From Chloroflexota bacterium (GTDB taxonomy: Bacteria; Chloroflexota; Anaerolineae; UBA4142; SHND01), in assembly GCA_016209205.1 (NCBI GenBank), contig JACQWQ010000154.1:1-38934 (forward strand): a stretch of 38,934 nt of DNA. The letters run 5' to 3'. The notes beneath the pieces were generated by a model. The model saw nothing but the letters and a program-made list of their open reading frames with translations, did not search any database and was not told where the DNA came from. Below, piece by piece: positions 23,471 through 31,402 of this stretch (its first letter is position 1; each line of letters starts with the position of its first letter). The position numbers were made by a program, and so were the translations under genes.

Positions 23471-24800
23471 CATCCTTCATCCTTTGTCTCAACGCATTCG
23501 CATGTGCTGTTAACTCTTCTCCATTCGCCAAAATCTGCCCGGCTGCGCTTAATGCGCGCGCTTCTTGTTCACTCGCATAAAACACACTCGTGATCTTTAC
23601 AAAATCATTCACATTCAGCGGCGACGCGAAACGCGCCGTCCCGCCCGTCGGCATCACGTGACTCGGACCCAGCATGTAATCGCCCAACGCTTCTGACGAT
23701 TGCTCGCCGACAAAAATGCCGCCCGCGTTGCGCACCCGCGGCGCCAGCGACCACGCATCGCGCATGAGCAAACACAAATGCTCCGGCGCAAAGGTGTTTG
23801 CAATTTCCAAACATTCATCCAACGAATCCAAAACAAAAATCGCGCTTTGTCCATGCAATGCCTGTTCGATAATGGCGCGGCGCGCCAAGTTGGGCAACTG
23901 CGCGTCCATTTCGCGCGCCACGCGTTCGGCAAACTCGCGCGACGGCGTGAGCAAAATGCTCGTGGCAAGCACATCGTGCTCGGCTTGCGCAAGCAAATCT
24001 GCCGCCGCGTATCTTGGGTTCGCGGAATCGTCCGCGATCAAAACGGTTTCGGTCGGACCGTACAAACCGTCAATGCCGACGATACCAAACACTTGGCGTT
24101 TCGCCAGCGTCGTGAACAAGCCGCCCGCGCCGAGAATTTTATCCACACGCGGAACGCTTTGGGTCCCGTACGCCAATGCCGCGATGGCTTGCGCGCCGCC
24201 AAGCGCGTACACCTGCGACACATTGGCGACGCGCGCGGCGGCGAGAATCACGGGTGCGATTTTCCCATCGCGCGACGGCGGCGACATGACAATGATTTCG
24301 GACACGCCCGCAACCTGTGCCGGAATCGAACTCATTAACAGCGACGAGGGCAGCGGCGCAGAGCCGCCCGGCACATAAACGCCGACGCGCTCGAGCGGTT
24401 GAATGATTTGTCCGAGCGCACCCCCCCCTGGCGTCCAATCGAGCCACGAACGGGGTTTTTGTTTTTCATGAAACGCGCGAATGCGACTCGCCGCGAGGTG
24501 CAACGCGTCACGCACCGCGTCGGGGGTTTCCTGATATGCCGTTTCGATTTCTTCCGCGCTGACCCAAAAATCGTCGCGCGCGACGCCGTCAATTTTTTCC
24601 GTCCACGCGCGCGCCGCGTCATCGCCACGCAAACGAATGTCGTCCAGAATTTTTGCCACTGCCTGTTCGGGCGTCAACGCTGCCCCAAACAATTTTTCAA
24701 CCCGCGCGGCGGTTTCAGGCGAAACCGTTTTTTCGGTCAACGCGCGCTGTTTGGCAATTTTTTCACGCGCGGCGGAGATGCCAACGAGAATGGGAATCAT
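23409..24800 (-). CDS. hisD: Histidinol dehydrogenase
   Basis: HisD catalyses the last two steps, NAD-dependent oxidation of histidinol to histidine, with a Zn ion. Of 463 aa, about 442 are family sequence: ERVGVYVPGGSAPLPSS, GGAQAIAALAYGT, ILGAGG, YGPTETVLIADD, AEHD (Zn/catalytic region), FAPEHL and GPSHVMPTGGTARF. The last about 20 residues (DEERGRDGERERAREGEK) translate a purine octamer repeat, and the stop TGA lies in an acgtttc heptamer. An eight-C run at 24421-24428 lies in the Gly-rich loop PGGGALG. Confidence 0.94.
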   Translation of the reverse strand: MIPILVGISAAREKIAKQRALTEKTVSPETAARVEKLFGAALTPEQAVAKILDDIRLRGDDAARAWTEKIDGVARDDFWVSAEEIETAYQETPDAVRDALHLAASRIRAFHEKQKPRSWLDWTPGGGALGQIIQPLERVGVYVPGGSAPLPSSLLMSSIPAQVAGVSEIIVMSPPSRDGKIAPVILAAARVANVSQVYALGGAQAIAALAYGTQSVPRVDKILGAGGLFTTLAKRQVFGIVGIDGLYGPTETVLIADDSANPRYAAADLLAQAEHDVLATSILLTPSREFAERVAREMDAQLPNLARRAIIEQALHGQSAIFVLDSLDECLEIANTFAPEHLCLLMRDAWSLAPRVRNAGGIFVGEQSSEALGDYMLGPSHVMPTGGTARFASPLNVNDFVKITSVFYASEQEARALSAAGQILANGEELTAHANALRQRMKDEERGRDGERERAREGEKRET

Positions 24801-24825
24801 GTTTTACACTCCATATTACGAGGCT

Positions 24826-24898
24826 GGGGACTGGAGACTGATTACTGATCACTGACCACTGATCACTGATTACTGATTACTGATTACTGACCACTGCC
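24826..24898. repeat. Heptamer array between hisG and hisD
   Basis: About nine copies of gattact/gatcact/gaccact. The hisG stop (TGA in ...GSGQ-stop) is read from it. Confidence 0.9.
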
Positions 24899-25528
24899 AC
24901 TTACCCTTTTCATTTCTTGCATCAACCGCTGGATTTCCAGAGAGCGCAGCGCGTGACTCGCGCGATTCACAATCAATGCCGCTTGCGAATGACAAATCGT
25001 TTCCAATTCCACCAAGCCATTTTCTTGAAGCGTGCGCCCCGTGTCCACAATGTCCACCACCAAATCGCTCAAGCCCAACGCCGGCGCAATTTCGATAGAG
25101 CCGTGCAGCGGAATGATTTCGGCGGACCAGCCGCGCGCCACGAAAAATTCGCGCGTGAGGCGCGGGTATTTGGATGCAATGCGCAGTGAGGTTTCGAGAC
25201 GCCAATTGGTCTGCGCGCGTTCGCGTCGCGCGGCGAGCACGATGCGGCAGCGCCCGAACGGCAAAGCGAGCGGCTCGAATACATCGCAATCGTTTTCCAA
25301 CAAAACATCCTGTCCCACAATCCCCAGGTCTGCCGCGCCGTATTCGACAAACGTCACCACGTCGAACGGTTTGAGCAGTAAAAAGCGCGCGTTGTGCGCG
25401 GCATCGGGAATAATTAATTTGCGCGTGCTGCCGCGCAGTTCGTGTACGGCGTAACCGATTTTTTCCAACACGTCGAGCGCGGGCGACATCAAGCGTCCTT
25501 TGGGCAAGGCAAGGGTCAACGCGTTCAT
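24884..25528 (-). CDS. hisG: ATP phosphoribosyltransferase catalytic subunit, short form
   Basis: HisG joins ATP and PRPP, committing flux to histidine. The 214-aa short form lacks the regulatory C-terminal domain and needs HisZ. LTLALPKGRL starts the protein, with ADLGIVGQDVLLE and the PRPP-binding motif VVDIVDTGRTLQENGL. Its ATG overlaps the hisZ stop (ATGA, 25525-25528), indicating translational coupling. The last residues (VSGSGQ) come partly from the heptamer array. Confidence 0.95.
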   Translation of the reverse strand: MNALTLALPKGRLMSPALDVLEKIGYAVHELRGSTRKLIIPDAAHNARFLLLKPFDVVTFVEYGAADLGIVGQDVLLENDCDVFEPLALPFGRCRIVLAARRERAQTNWRLETSLRIASKYPRLTREFFVARGWSAEIIPLHGSIEIAPALGLSDLVVDIVDTGRTLQENGLVELETICHSQAALIVNRASHALRSLEIQRLMQEMKRVSGSGQ

Positions 25529-26730
25529 GTCAATTCCTCCGCGCTGCCGTCGGCGAACCACACGCGTTGTGCGCCGCGCGCGCGTGCGTACGTAGTGATT
25601 TGTTCACGCAGGCTGCTTTGCAAATACCATTCGACGCGTTTGCCCTGCGCCCGCGCCTGCGCGACGCGTTCCGCCAACGCGCGGCTGTGGCTCAGCTCCG
25701 CGACAATGTTTGGCGCAAGCGATATGTTGTCGCCGCCCTGCAATTTCAACGCGGCGAGCGCGCGTTCGACGCCGATGGCGAAACCGCACGCGGGCCAAGC
25801 GCGTCCAAAGTGTGCGAGCAAGTTGTCGTAACGTCCACCGCTCAGGATGGCAAAACCGATGCCGCGTGCGAATCCTTCAAACACCGTGCCCGTGTAATAC
25901 GCCATGCCGCGCACCATGCCGAGATCGAGTGTCACCGCGTCGGCGGCGCCCAATGCGTCGAGGATTTGCCAGATCGCGCGCAGACGTTCGACGGCGCGCT
26001 GCGCGTTTGCATTCACCGCGCATTCGTGCGCGGCGCGGTCGAGAATTCCCGCAGCGCCCGCGAGCGACGGCAGCGCGGCAAGCGCGCGGTGCATTTCATC
26101 CGTCATGGGAATTTGACGCAGTGCGTCATGCAGCGCGCCTTCATTTTTGCGCTCCAATGCGGACTTGACGTGCTCGCGCTGCGCTTCGGATAACGCTAAC
26201 GGCGTGAGCAGCGCGTTCAAGAGATCCATCGCGCCGAGCCGCAAGCGAAATTCCGGCAGACCGATGGCACGCAGGGCGGAAACGGCGAGGGCAATCACTT
26301 CCGCGTCGGCTTGCGGCGTGCCCGCGCCGATGAGTTCGACGCCCGCCTGGGTAAATTCGCGGCGCAGCGATGCTTTGGGTTCTTCGTGGCGAAACACGTT
26401 GGCGATATAGAAAAAGCGCAAGGGCAGCGGGTGTTCGTGCAGTTTTGTGCTGACGAGGCGCGCAATCGGAATCGTCGGGTCGGCGCGCAGGGCAAGCATT
26501 CTGCCGTCGCGGTCGGGAAAGCGATAAATTTCCTCGCGCACTTGCGGACTGGCTTCGGCGGCGAGCGCTTCGTAGTATTCAAACGTCGGCGGAATGACTT
26601 GCGTGTAATTCCACTGCGCGAAGGTTTCGTGCAGACGCGTTTCCAGCTGCGTTTTGCGCGCGGCTTCGTCCAAGTACAAGTCCGCGACGCCGTGCGGCAG
26701 TTGACGTTCGATGGAAAAGGTCTTGAGCAT
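25525..26730 (-). CDS. hisZ: ATP phosphoribosyltransferase regulatory subunit
   Basis: HisZ is a catalytically inactive histidyl-tRNA synthetase paralogue that activates short HisG and binds histidine for feedback inhibition. The 401-aa protein shows class II synthetase-like motifs: PPTFEYYEALA, RADPTIPIARLVS (motif 2 precursor region), IANVFRHEEPKASLRREFTQAG, LDLGMVRGMAYYTGTVFEGF and the motif 3-like GGRYDNLLAHFGRAWPACGFAIGVER. It is the first structural gene of the operon, 183 nt downstream of the attenuator terminator. Confidence 0.93.
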   Translation of the reverse strand: MLKTFSIERQLPHGVADLYLDEAARKTQLETRLHETFAQWNYTQVIPPTFEYYEALAAEASPQVREEIYRFPDRDGRMLALRADPTIPIARLVSTKLHEHPLPLRFFYIANVFRHEEPKASLRREFTQAGVELIGAGTPQADAEVIALAVSALRAIGLPEFRLRLGAMDLLNALLTPLALSEAQREHVKSALERKNEGALHDALRQIPMTDEMHRALAALPSLAGAAGILDRAAHECAVNANAQRAVERLRAIWQILDALGAADAVTLDLGMVRGMAYYTGTVFEGFARGIGFAILSGGRYDNLLAHFGRAWPACGFAIGVERALAALKLQGGDNISLAPNIVAELSHSRALAERVAQARAQGKRVEWYLQSSLREQITTYARARGAQRVWFADGSAEELT

Positions 26731-26737
26731 GTGTCTC

Positions 26738-26862
26738 TGTCATTTCGAGCGGAGCGAGAAATCCCGGCGTAGAGATTTCTCGCTCCGCTGCACAGGACTT
26801 GTCATATCGAGCGGGTTTCGAGCGCAGTCGAGAAAGATATCTCACTCCGTTCGATATGACAG
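26738..26862. repeat. REP-like inverted repeat pair upstream of hisZ
   Basis: GTCATTTCGAGCGGAGCGAGAAATC (in two parts at 26738-26763) is mirrored by GAGATTTCTCGCTCCG (26772-26787). A second GTCATATCGAGC...CTCACTCCGTTCGATATGAC unit ends at 26862. It lies between the attenuator terminator and the hisZ start, so it is transcribed in the leader. Related units are at 29524-29757. Confidence 0.8.
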
Positions 26863-26912
26863 TCCTGAGCCCATACAGCCCCTGCGGGCTGACCATCTCG
26901 AAATGATATTTG

Positions 26913-26952
26913 AAAAACAAAAACGGGGCTTGTCGAAAACCGACCAGCCCCG
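26913..26952 (-). terminator. his attenuator terminator
   Basis: On the minus strand CGGGGCTGGTCG (26952-26941), loop GTTTT, CGACAAGCCCCG (26935-26924) and then TTTTTGTTTTT (26923-26913). One A/G mismatch interrupts an otherwise perfect stem. No minus-strand gene lies between it and the upstream promoter except the His-rich leader peptide. Confidence 0.88.
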
Positions 26953-26976
26953 GGGTGAATCAAAAATCTCGGCTAT

Positions 26977-27036
26977 GTGCGCGACCATTCAGGTCAGTCG
27001 CACCCAAGTGGTCCAAGACCACTTGAACTCACCCCG
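26977..27036 (-). promoter_or_regulatory. Stacked leader RNA hairpins of the his attenuator
   Basis: Hairpin 1: CAAGTGGTC/GACCACTTG, perfect 9-bp arms with a 3-nt loop (27005-27025), inside the end of the leader peptide frame. Hairpin 2: 26977-27003, arms GTGCGAC and GTCGCGCAC with inner GACC/GGTC. In addition CGGGGTGA (27036-27029), just after the His codons, is complementary to TCACCCCG (26958-26951), which touches the base of the terminator. These give mutually exclusive folds (inference). Confidence 0.65.
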
Positions 27037-27104
27037 TACAAAAGATGATGATGCGCGTGATTGTGCGCATTCGAAATTTGTCGGGGCGAGTACAATTGCT
27101 GCAT
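26994..27104 (-). CDS. hisL: His operon leader peptide (36 aa, His-rich)
   Basis: ATG at 27104, TGA at 26994-26996. Residues 14-20 are HNHAHHH: five His in seven codons, all CAC or CAT. The ATG begins 9 nt after the -10 TACAAT (27114-27119), so the mRNA is leaderless or has a leader of 1-3 nt. It is followed by two hairpins and a strong terminator, then hisZ. The arrangement is that of ribosome-mediated attenuation: ribosomes stalled on His codons when charged tRNA-His is scarce would prevent terminator formation. The peptide itself probably has no other role. Confidence 0.88.
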   Translation of the reverse strand: MQQLYSPRQISNAHNHAHHHLLYGVSSSGLGPLGCD

Positions 27105-27113
27105 GTGGCGCAG

Positions 27114-27141
27114 ATTGTATCCGAAACGAGAAACGTGTCAA
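27114..27141 (-). promoter_or_regulatory. Promoter of the his operon
   Basis: TTGACA (27136-27141), 16-bp spacer, TACAAT (27114-27119) on the minus strand. It is the only good minus-strand promoter seen upstream of hisZ. Confidence 0.82.
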
Positions 27142-27177
27142 ATTCGGGCGCGCCCGAGTACGCGGATGCTTGAAAAA

Positions 27178-27271
27178 TGATTGGCGATACGCGATACGCG
27201 ATTCGCGATGCACGATTGGCGATAGGCGATACGCGATTCGCGATGCACGATTGGCGATAGGCGATACGCGT
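27178..27271. repeat. Heptamer array gcgatac/gcgattc/acgattg
   Basis: Twelve 7-bp units, including a higher-order repeat in which the block gcgattc-gcgatgc-acgattg-gcgatag occurs twice. It separates the his promoter from the divergent promoter at 27288. Confidence 0.93.
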
Positions 27272-27287
27272 TGTGCCCTAGGAACTA

Positions 27288-27316
27288 TTTACGCGCGCGT
27301 GGATTGTCTTTACAAT
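27288..27316 (+). promoter_or_regulatory. Promoter of the small membrane protein gene
   Basis: TTTACG (27288-27293), 17-bp spacer, TACAAT (27311-27316). Confidence 0.55.
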
Positions 27317-27390
27317 GATGGCTAGTGTTTTCTCGAACGGGCAGCGGGCTCGTGCGAGGATTTCATTCCGATTCCCAAAAGGAGGACCCG

Positions 27391-27642
27391 ATGGCGTCAA
27401 CCCCAACCACCACTGTTTCGGATGCGCAGCGCAAGCGACTGAATCTGCTGCGGTATGGTATGATGGTCATTCCCGTGGTCGCATGGGTGGTCGCGTTTTC
27501 GTATCCCTTTTTGTTAGCCAACGCGTTCGGTCAAGATGGGATTGCGACGGCGCTGATTTCCAGTTTGGTCATTGCCGTTGTCACGGGAGTGATTTGTTTT
27601 GCCGTCTATTGGGCATACAAACGTTTCGTGCTCAAAATCTAG
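27391..27642 (+). CDS. Small two-helix membrane protein of unknown function
   Basis: An 83-aa protein from ATG 27391, which has an excellent Shine-Dalgarno (AAAGGAGG, 8 nt upstream). A short polar N-terminus (about 20 residues) is followed by two hydrophobic helices (about 25-48 and 53-76) and a basic tail YKRFVLKI. No family is recognised. It is monocistronic, bounded by its own promoter and an intrinsic terminator, and divergent from the his operon. Confidence 0.8.
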   Translation: MASTPTTTVSDAQRKRLNLLRYGMMVIPVVAWVVAFSYPFLLANAFGQDGIATALISSLVIAVVTGVICFAVYWAYKRFVLKI

Positions 27643-27669
27643 CGCGGCGGTTCGGGATACTTTTGGGCG

Positions 27670-27700
27670 GACGGGCGACAAAATCGCCCGTCATTTTTTT
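27670..27700 (+). terminator. Intrinsic terminator of the small membrane protein gene
   Basis: GACGGGCGA (27670-27678), loop CAAAA, TCGCCCGTC (27684-27692), then A and seven T (27694-27700). It touches the stop codon of the convergent hydrolase. Confidence 0.92.
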
Positions 27701-29423
27701 AGCGCGGGATGACAGGCAGCACAATGTGCGACGGATGCGCGGCGTCGTGCCAAATCGTTTGGTGCGCCACACGCAGCTCGGCGTCCATGCCGATGGGCGC
27801 GCCCGTATTCGGATTGCGATCCCAACGCGGAAAATTGGAACTCGTCACGTCCACGCGGAGGCAATGCCCCGCGCGAAATACGTTCGCCGTTGCCCACAAA
27901 TCAATCACGAATTCGTACACCGCGCCCGCGTCCAAAAATTCCTCACGCGAACCGTTGCGAAAACGCGCGCGCAAAATACCGTCGGTGAGATTTTGCGCGT
28001 AACCGTCGGGATGCACATCCACGAGCCGCGCGACAAAATCGGTATCGGGCGCATCGCTCGCTGCAAACAAGTGCAGCACCACCGGTCCGGTCACTTCTAA
28101 ATCGTCAGCCAAAACCGCAGAAGTATAAACCAAAACATCGCGCCGCGCTTCGGCGGCGCGTTGGTCGTGCGCGCCGGGATGAAACACGTTGTTAATCAAA
28201 AACGCGCCGCCGTCAGTCCGTACCGGCTGTGCGGGATCGTACGCGAACGCGTCGGCTGGCTCGTCACGCGGCGATTCACGCGACAACGCGCCGTCCCTGT
28301 GCAAGGTGTTTGCTCCACCCCGTGAGTGCAAAAACCATTTTTCATAACGCGTGCGCGCGAGCGGATATTCATCTTCGTCGCGCCAATAATTCTCGCCCAT
28401 CACAAAAAGTTTGACCGGCGGCTCGTGCGCCAAGCCGTCGTCAATTCCTTTCAAATGACAATCGAAAAACCGGACCGTCAGTCCCGTCAGATCCGTCTGC
28501 AAATTCAGGAACGCGATATCGGACGCGAAACCAAAATCCACGTCGCCGACGACGTTCTTGGTGTTGACGTGCGACCAGGGTCCCATCACCAAACGCGCGC
28601 CGCGCTCCTGCAGCGCCGCGAAATTTTGCAGCGTGCCTTGCGCGAAAAGATCGTACCAGCCCCCGACGTTCAATGCCGGAATGTTCAATCGCGCGTAATC
28701 TTGCGCGACGGAAATGGATTGGAGGAAATCGGCGTCATTGGGCTGGCGGAGCAGCGGATCGAGTTGGGCGCCCAATTCGACGCGCGTCAACGGCGGAAAT
28801 TCGATCAACGGCAGTTCAAAAAAACCGTCGCGCGCGAGCCGGTCCAATTCATACACCGCCGCGCCGATGTGGAAAAATTTTTCGATTTGCGTCAAATCAG
28901 CGCGGCGCAGCACCGCGTCGAAAGAATTCGCCAACTGCCACGTCGTGAGCAGTCCGAGTTCCAACGCGCCGCCGCGCCAAAAGACGCCGTCCAATGCGTT
29001 CGACGGTGTCATCGTCGGTACAATCGCCTTCAAATGCGGCGGCTGCGCGCGTGCCGCGGCCCATTGCACAATTCCCGAATACGACGCGCCGAACATACCG
29101 ACCTTGCCGTTCGACTCGGGCAGCTGCGCCGCCCACTCCACCGTATCGTAGCCGTCCGGTCCTTCGTCGTTTGGAAACGTAAACGTGCCTTCTGAGGCAA
29201 AACGCCCGCGCACATCCTGCAAGACGACGATATAGCCCGCGCGCGCGAGCCGCACGGAATCGCAAATCGAATTCACGATCGCGAAATCTTTGCCGTACGG
29301 AGTGCGCAAAAGGGTGACGGGATATTTGCCGCGCGCTTCGGGGCGCAAAACATTCGCGCGCAAGGTAACGCCATCGCGCATCACCGCTGGAACATTCCAT
29401 TCTATAAGGATTGAATCCATCAT
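27699..29423 (-). CDS. CocE/NonD family serine hydrolase (X-Pro dipeptidyl-peptidase S15-like)
   Basis: A 574-aa alpha/beta hydrolase with a C-terminal jelly-roll domain. The catalytic Ser is in GMFGASYSGIVQ (near residue 140), and the oxyanion region is VVLQDVRGRFASEG. The His is probably in GPWSHVN. The family cleaves esters or acyl bonds (cocaine esterase, glutaryl-7-ACA acylase, X-Pro peptidase); substrate unknown. The C-terminal domain includes YTSAVLADDLEVTGPV and the conserved DFVARLVDVHPDG. ATG 29423 has CGGAGA upstream and is preferred over 29447. A TATAAT lies at 29462-29467. Confidence 0.88.
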   Translation of the reverse strand: MMDSILIEWNVPAVMRDGVTLRANVLRPEARGKYPVTLLRTPYGKDFAIVNSICDSVRLARAGYIVVLQDVRGRFASEGTFTFPNDEGPDGYDTVEWAAQLPESNGKVGMFGASYSGIVQWAAARAQPPHLKAIVPTMTPSNALDGVFWRGGALELGLLTTWQLANSFDAVLRRADLTQIEKFFHIGAAVYELDRLARDGFFELPLIEFPPLTRVELGAQLDPLLRQPNDADFLQSISVAQDYARLNIPALNVGGWYDLFAQGTLQNFAALQERGARLVMGPWSHVNTKNVVGDVDFGFASDIAFLNLQTDLTGLTVRFFDCHLKGIDDGLAHEPPVKLFVMGENYWRDEDEYPLARTRYEKWFLHSRGGANTLHRDGALSRESPRDEPADAFAYDPAQPVRTDGGAFLINNVFHPGAHDQRAAEARRDVLVYTSAVLADDLEVTGPVVLHLFAASDAPDTDFVARLVDVHPDGYAQNLTDGILRARFRNGSREEFLDAGAVYEFVIDLWATANVFRAGHCLRVDVTSSNFPRWDRNPNTGAPIGMDAELRVAHQTIWHDAAHPSHIVLPVIPR

Positions 29424-29461
29424 CGGTTTCTCCGTTTGCATATACACACCAGCATATCCAC

Positions 29462-29467
29462 ATTATA
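29462..29467 (-). promoter_or_regulatory. -10 box of the hydrolase gene
   Basis: GG-TATAAT on the minus strand; no convincing -35. Confidence 0.4.
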
Positions 29468-29519
29468 CCTATTGCTAAAGCGCAGTTGGGCGGCGGGGCA
29501 GGGCGTTTGCAAAGTCGGC

Positions 29520-29760
29520 GGTCTGTCATTTCGAGATGCCCATCACGCATGGCGCGATGTTTGAGGGCAGAAACCTTTCCCTCCGCGAATAATTGCGCGA
29601 ACTCCGCGCGACGAATAACACTAATTTTATTCGTGTAGTTCGTGTAATTCGTGGATTATGGGCGGAAGTTTCTGTGCAGCGAATGCTCCGACGCAGTTCG
29701 TCGGCGAAATCTCTGTGCGTGGGAACAAGCGAGATTTCTCACTCCGTTCGAAATGACATC
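29520..29760. repeat. REP-like elements in the hydrolase-patatin intergenic region
   Basis: CTGTCATTTCGAGATGCC begins at 29522 and GAGATTTCTCACTCCGTTCGAAATGACATC ends near 29760 (matches the 26738-26862 family). Between them are attcgtgtag-type 10-bp units (29628-29655). No gene is seen. Confidence 0.7.
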
Positions 29761-29829
29761 ACCATGTCAAGCGACTTTGCAAACGCCCTAAGCGGCGGGG
29801 TGTGCGTCAATTTTTTGGGGTTGGTGGCG

Positions 29830-29995
29830 CCAAGCCTACTGCTCGCGTGGAAGCCTACTGCTCGCGTGCATTTGTAATCAAGCCTACCGCTCGCGTGGAT
29901 TTGTAATCCACGTAGGACACGCTGGATTACAAATCCAGCGCGAGCAGCGCCTAATCCAGTGCGAGCAGCGCCTAATCCAGTGCGAGCAGCGCCTT
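29830..29995. repeat. Direct and inverted repeat cluster before the patatin gene
   Basis: Three units of aagcctac(t/c)gctcgcgtg, an inverted repeat GGATTTGTAATCCACG / GCTGGATTACAAATCC, then three units of cctaatccagtgcgagcagcg. The reading is consistent with a mobile repeat that has multiplied locally. Confidence 0.85.
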
Positions 29996-30035
29996 GCGGC
30001 AGTGCAACATTATGACGCACTGCGTCATTACCCGA

Positions 30036-30063
30036 TTGTCAAAAAACAAAATCCGAATACACT
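30036..30063 (+). promoter_or_regulatory. Promoter of the patatin-like gene
   Basis: TTGTCA (30036-30041), 16-bp spacer, TACACT (30058-30063). Predicted start about 50 nt before the ATG. Confidence 0.55.
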
Positions 30064-30121
30064 ACAGCTGCAAGGTTGTTCGCGCGCGTTGTCCAGATTC
30101 ACCAAAGAAGGTGTCCCCGTG

Positions 30122-31399
30122 ATGGTTTCTGCCAAACATTCTCGTCGTTCGAAAACTGCATTGGTGCTCGCCGGTGGGGGTCTGACCGGCGCGGTCTATG
30201 AAATCGGCGCGCTGCGCGCGATTGACGATTTGTTAGTAGACCGCACGGTGAATGATTTTGACATCTATGTGGGGACCAGCGCGGGCGCACTGGTTTCGAG
30301 TTTTCTCGCACACGGTTTTAGCCCGCACGAAATCTTGGATGGCTTGGCGGGCGAACGTCCCGGGGCGCCGCCGCTTCAACCGCGCGATGTATTTTCCCTC
30401 AGCCGCCAAGACCTGCTGCGCTGGGGCATAAAAATTCCGCGCACCATTGTGGGCGCGTGGTCGCACTATCTTCGCCACCGGGGCGATATGACCTTGTTCG
30501 ACGTCGTCTGGTTATTTTTGGAAGCGCTGCCTGCCGGTTTCTATGACAACAAGGCGCTCGAAAATTATCTCGAACGTGTGCTGGACAGTCAAGGTAAAAG
30601 CAATCATTTTCAAGACCTCGACCGCGAATTGTACATTATTGCCACCGACTTGGACAATGGACAGCGCGCGGTGTTTTCCAAAGAGCACCAAGCGCACGCG
30701 CCGATTTCCAGAGCGGTTGCGGCTTCGTCCGCCGTGCCGGTGTTGTATAAACCGGTGCGCATTGACGGGCACGATTACGTGGACGGCGCGGCGCGCGCGA
30801 ATGCTTCGCTCGACATTGCCATCGAGCACGGCGCGAAACTGGTCGTGTGCATCAATCCGATGGTGCCGCTCGACAACAGCGAACACAAAAACATTCCGCT
30901 GCTCGGTCCCGACAGCGATTATTTGAGCGACAAAGGGCTTTCGGCGATTGCGCAGCAAATCACGCGCATCTCGGCGCACAGCGCGCTGCACTATCACATC
31001 AAACAGCTGCGCAAGGCGCATCCTGACGTGGACATTATCTTGATCGAACCGTCGCGCCACGACTATAAAATGTTTTTTTATAACGCCATGCGTTATTCGG
31101 CGCGTTTGATTTTGGCGCAGCACGGCTTTGAGAGCGTGACGCTGCGGATTGCCGAAGATTACGCGCACTACAAGACGCTTTTGGGTCGGCACGACATCGC
31201 GATTACGCGGCGGGTCCTTTTACAAGAGCTGCGCGCATTGCAGCAGGACAGTCTCTCGACGCGTACGCTGCGCCGCATTTTGGAAAACCCGCCGGAGCAG
31301 CCGCGTCTCAAACGCCGGCGCGCGGCGACGCGCCCTCTGCGCCGCGCGCTGACCGAATTGAACGCGACATTGGAGAAACTCGAAACGCTGAGAGCGTAA
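30122..31399 (+). CDS. Patatin-like phospholipase family protein
   Basis: A 425-aa lipid acyl hydrolase from ATG 30122 (GAAGGTG upstream; an overlapping GTG is at 30119). ALVLAGGGLTGAVYEIGALRA is the oxyanion-hole start; the nucleophile is in YVGTSAGALVSSF (GxSxG) and the catalytic Asp in HDYVDGAARANAS (DGA). The C-terminus after residue 350 is basic and helical, without a recognised domain. No signal peptide, so probably cytoplasmic or membrane-associated. It is followed by a palindromic repeat and aceB. Confidence 0.92.
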   Translation: MVSAKHSRRSKTALVLAGGGLTGAVYEIGALRAIDDLLVDRTVNDFDIYVGTSAGALVSSFLAHGFSPHEILDGLAGERPGAPPLQPRDVFSLSRQDLLRWGIKIPRTIVGAWSHYLRHRGDMTLFDVVWLFLEALPAGFYDNKALENYLERVLDSQGKSNHFQDLDRELYIIATDLDNGQRAVFSKEHQAHAPISRAVAASSAVPVLYKPVRIDGHDYVDGAARANASLDIAIEHGAKLVVCINPMVPLDNSEHKNIPLLGPDSDYLSDKGLSAIAQQITRISAHSALHYHIKQLRKAHPDVDIILIEPSRHDYKMFFYNAMRYSARLILAQHGFESVTLRIAEDYAHYKTLLGRHDIAITRRVLLQELRALQQDSLSTRTLRRILENPPEQPRLKRRRAATRPLRRALTELNATLEKLETLRA

Positions 31400-31402
31400 A
31401 CA

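Noticed and set aside
27045..27090. Alternative leader peptide starting at the ATG within GAATGCGCAC
   Set aside because: That frame gives Ile/Thr/Arg codons and stops early; the His-rich frame from 27104 follows the promoter directly.
26738..27104. T-box riboswitch upstream of hisZ
   Set aside because: No AG-rich T-box sequence or specifier-loop architecture was seen; the His-codon leader explains the terminator.
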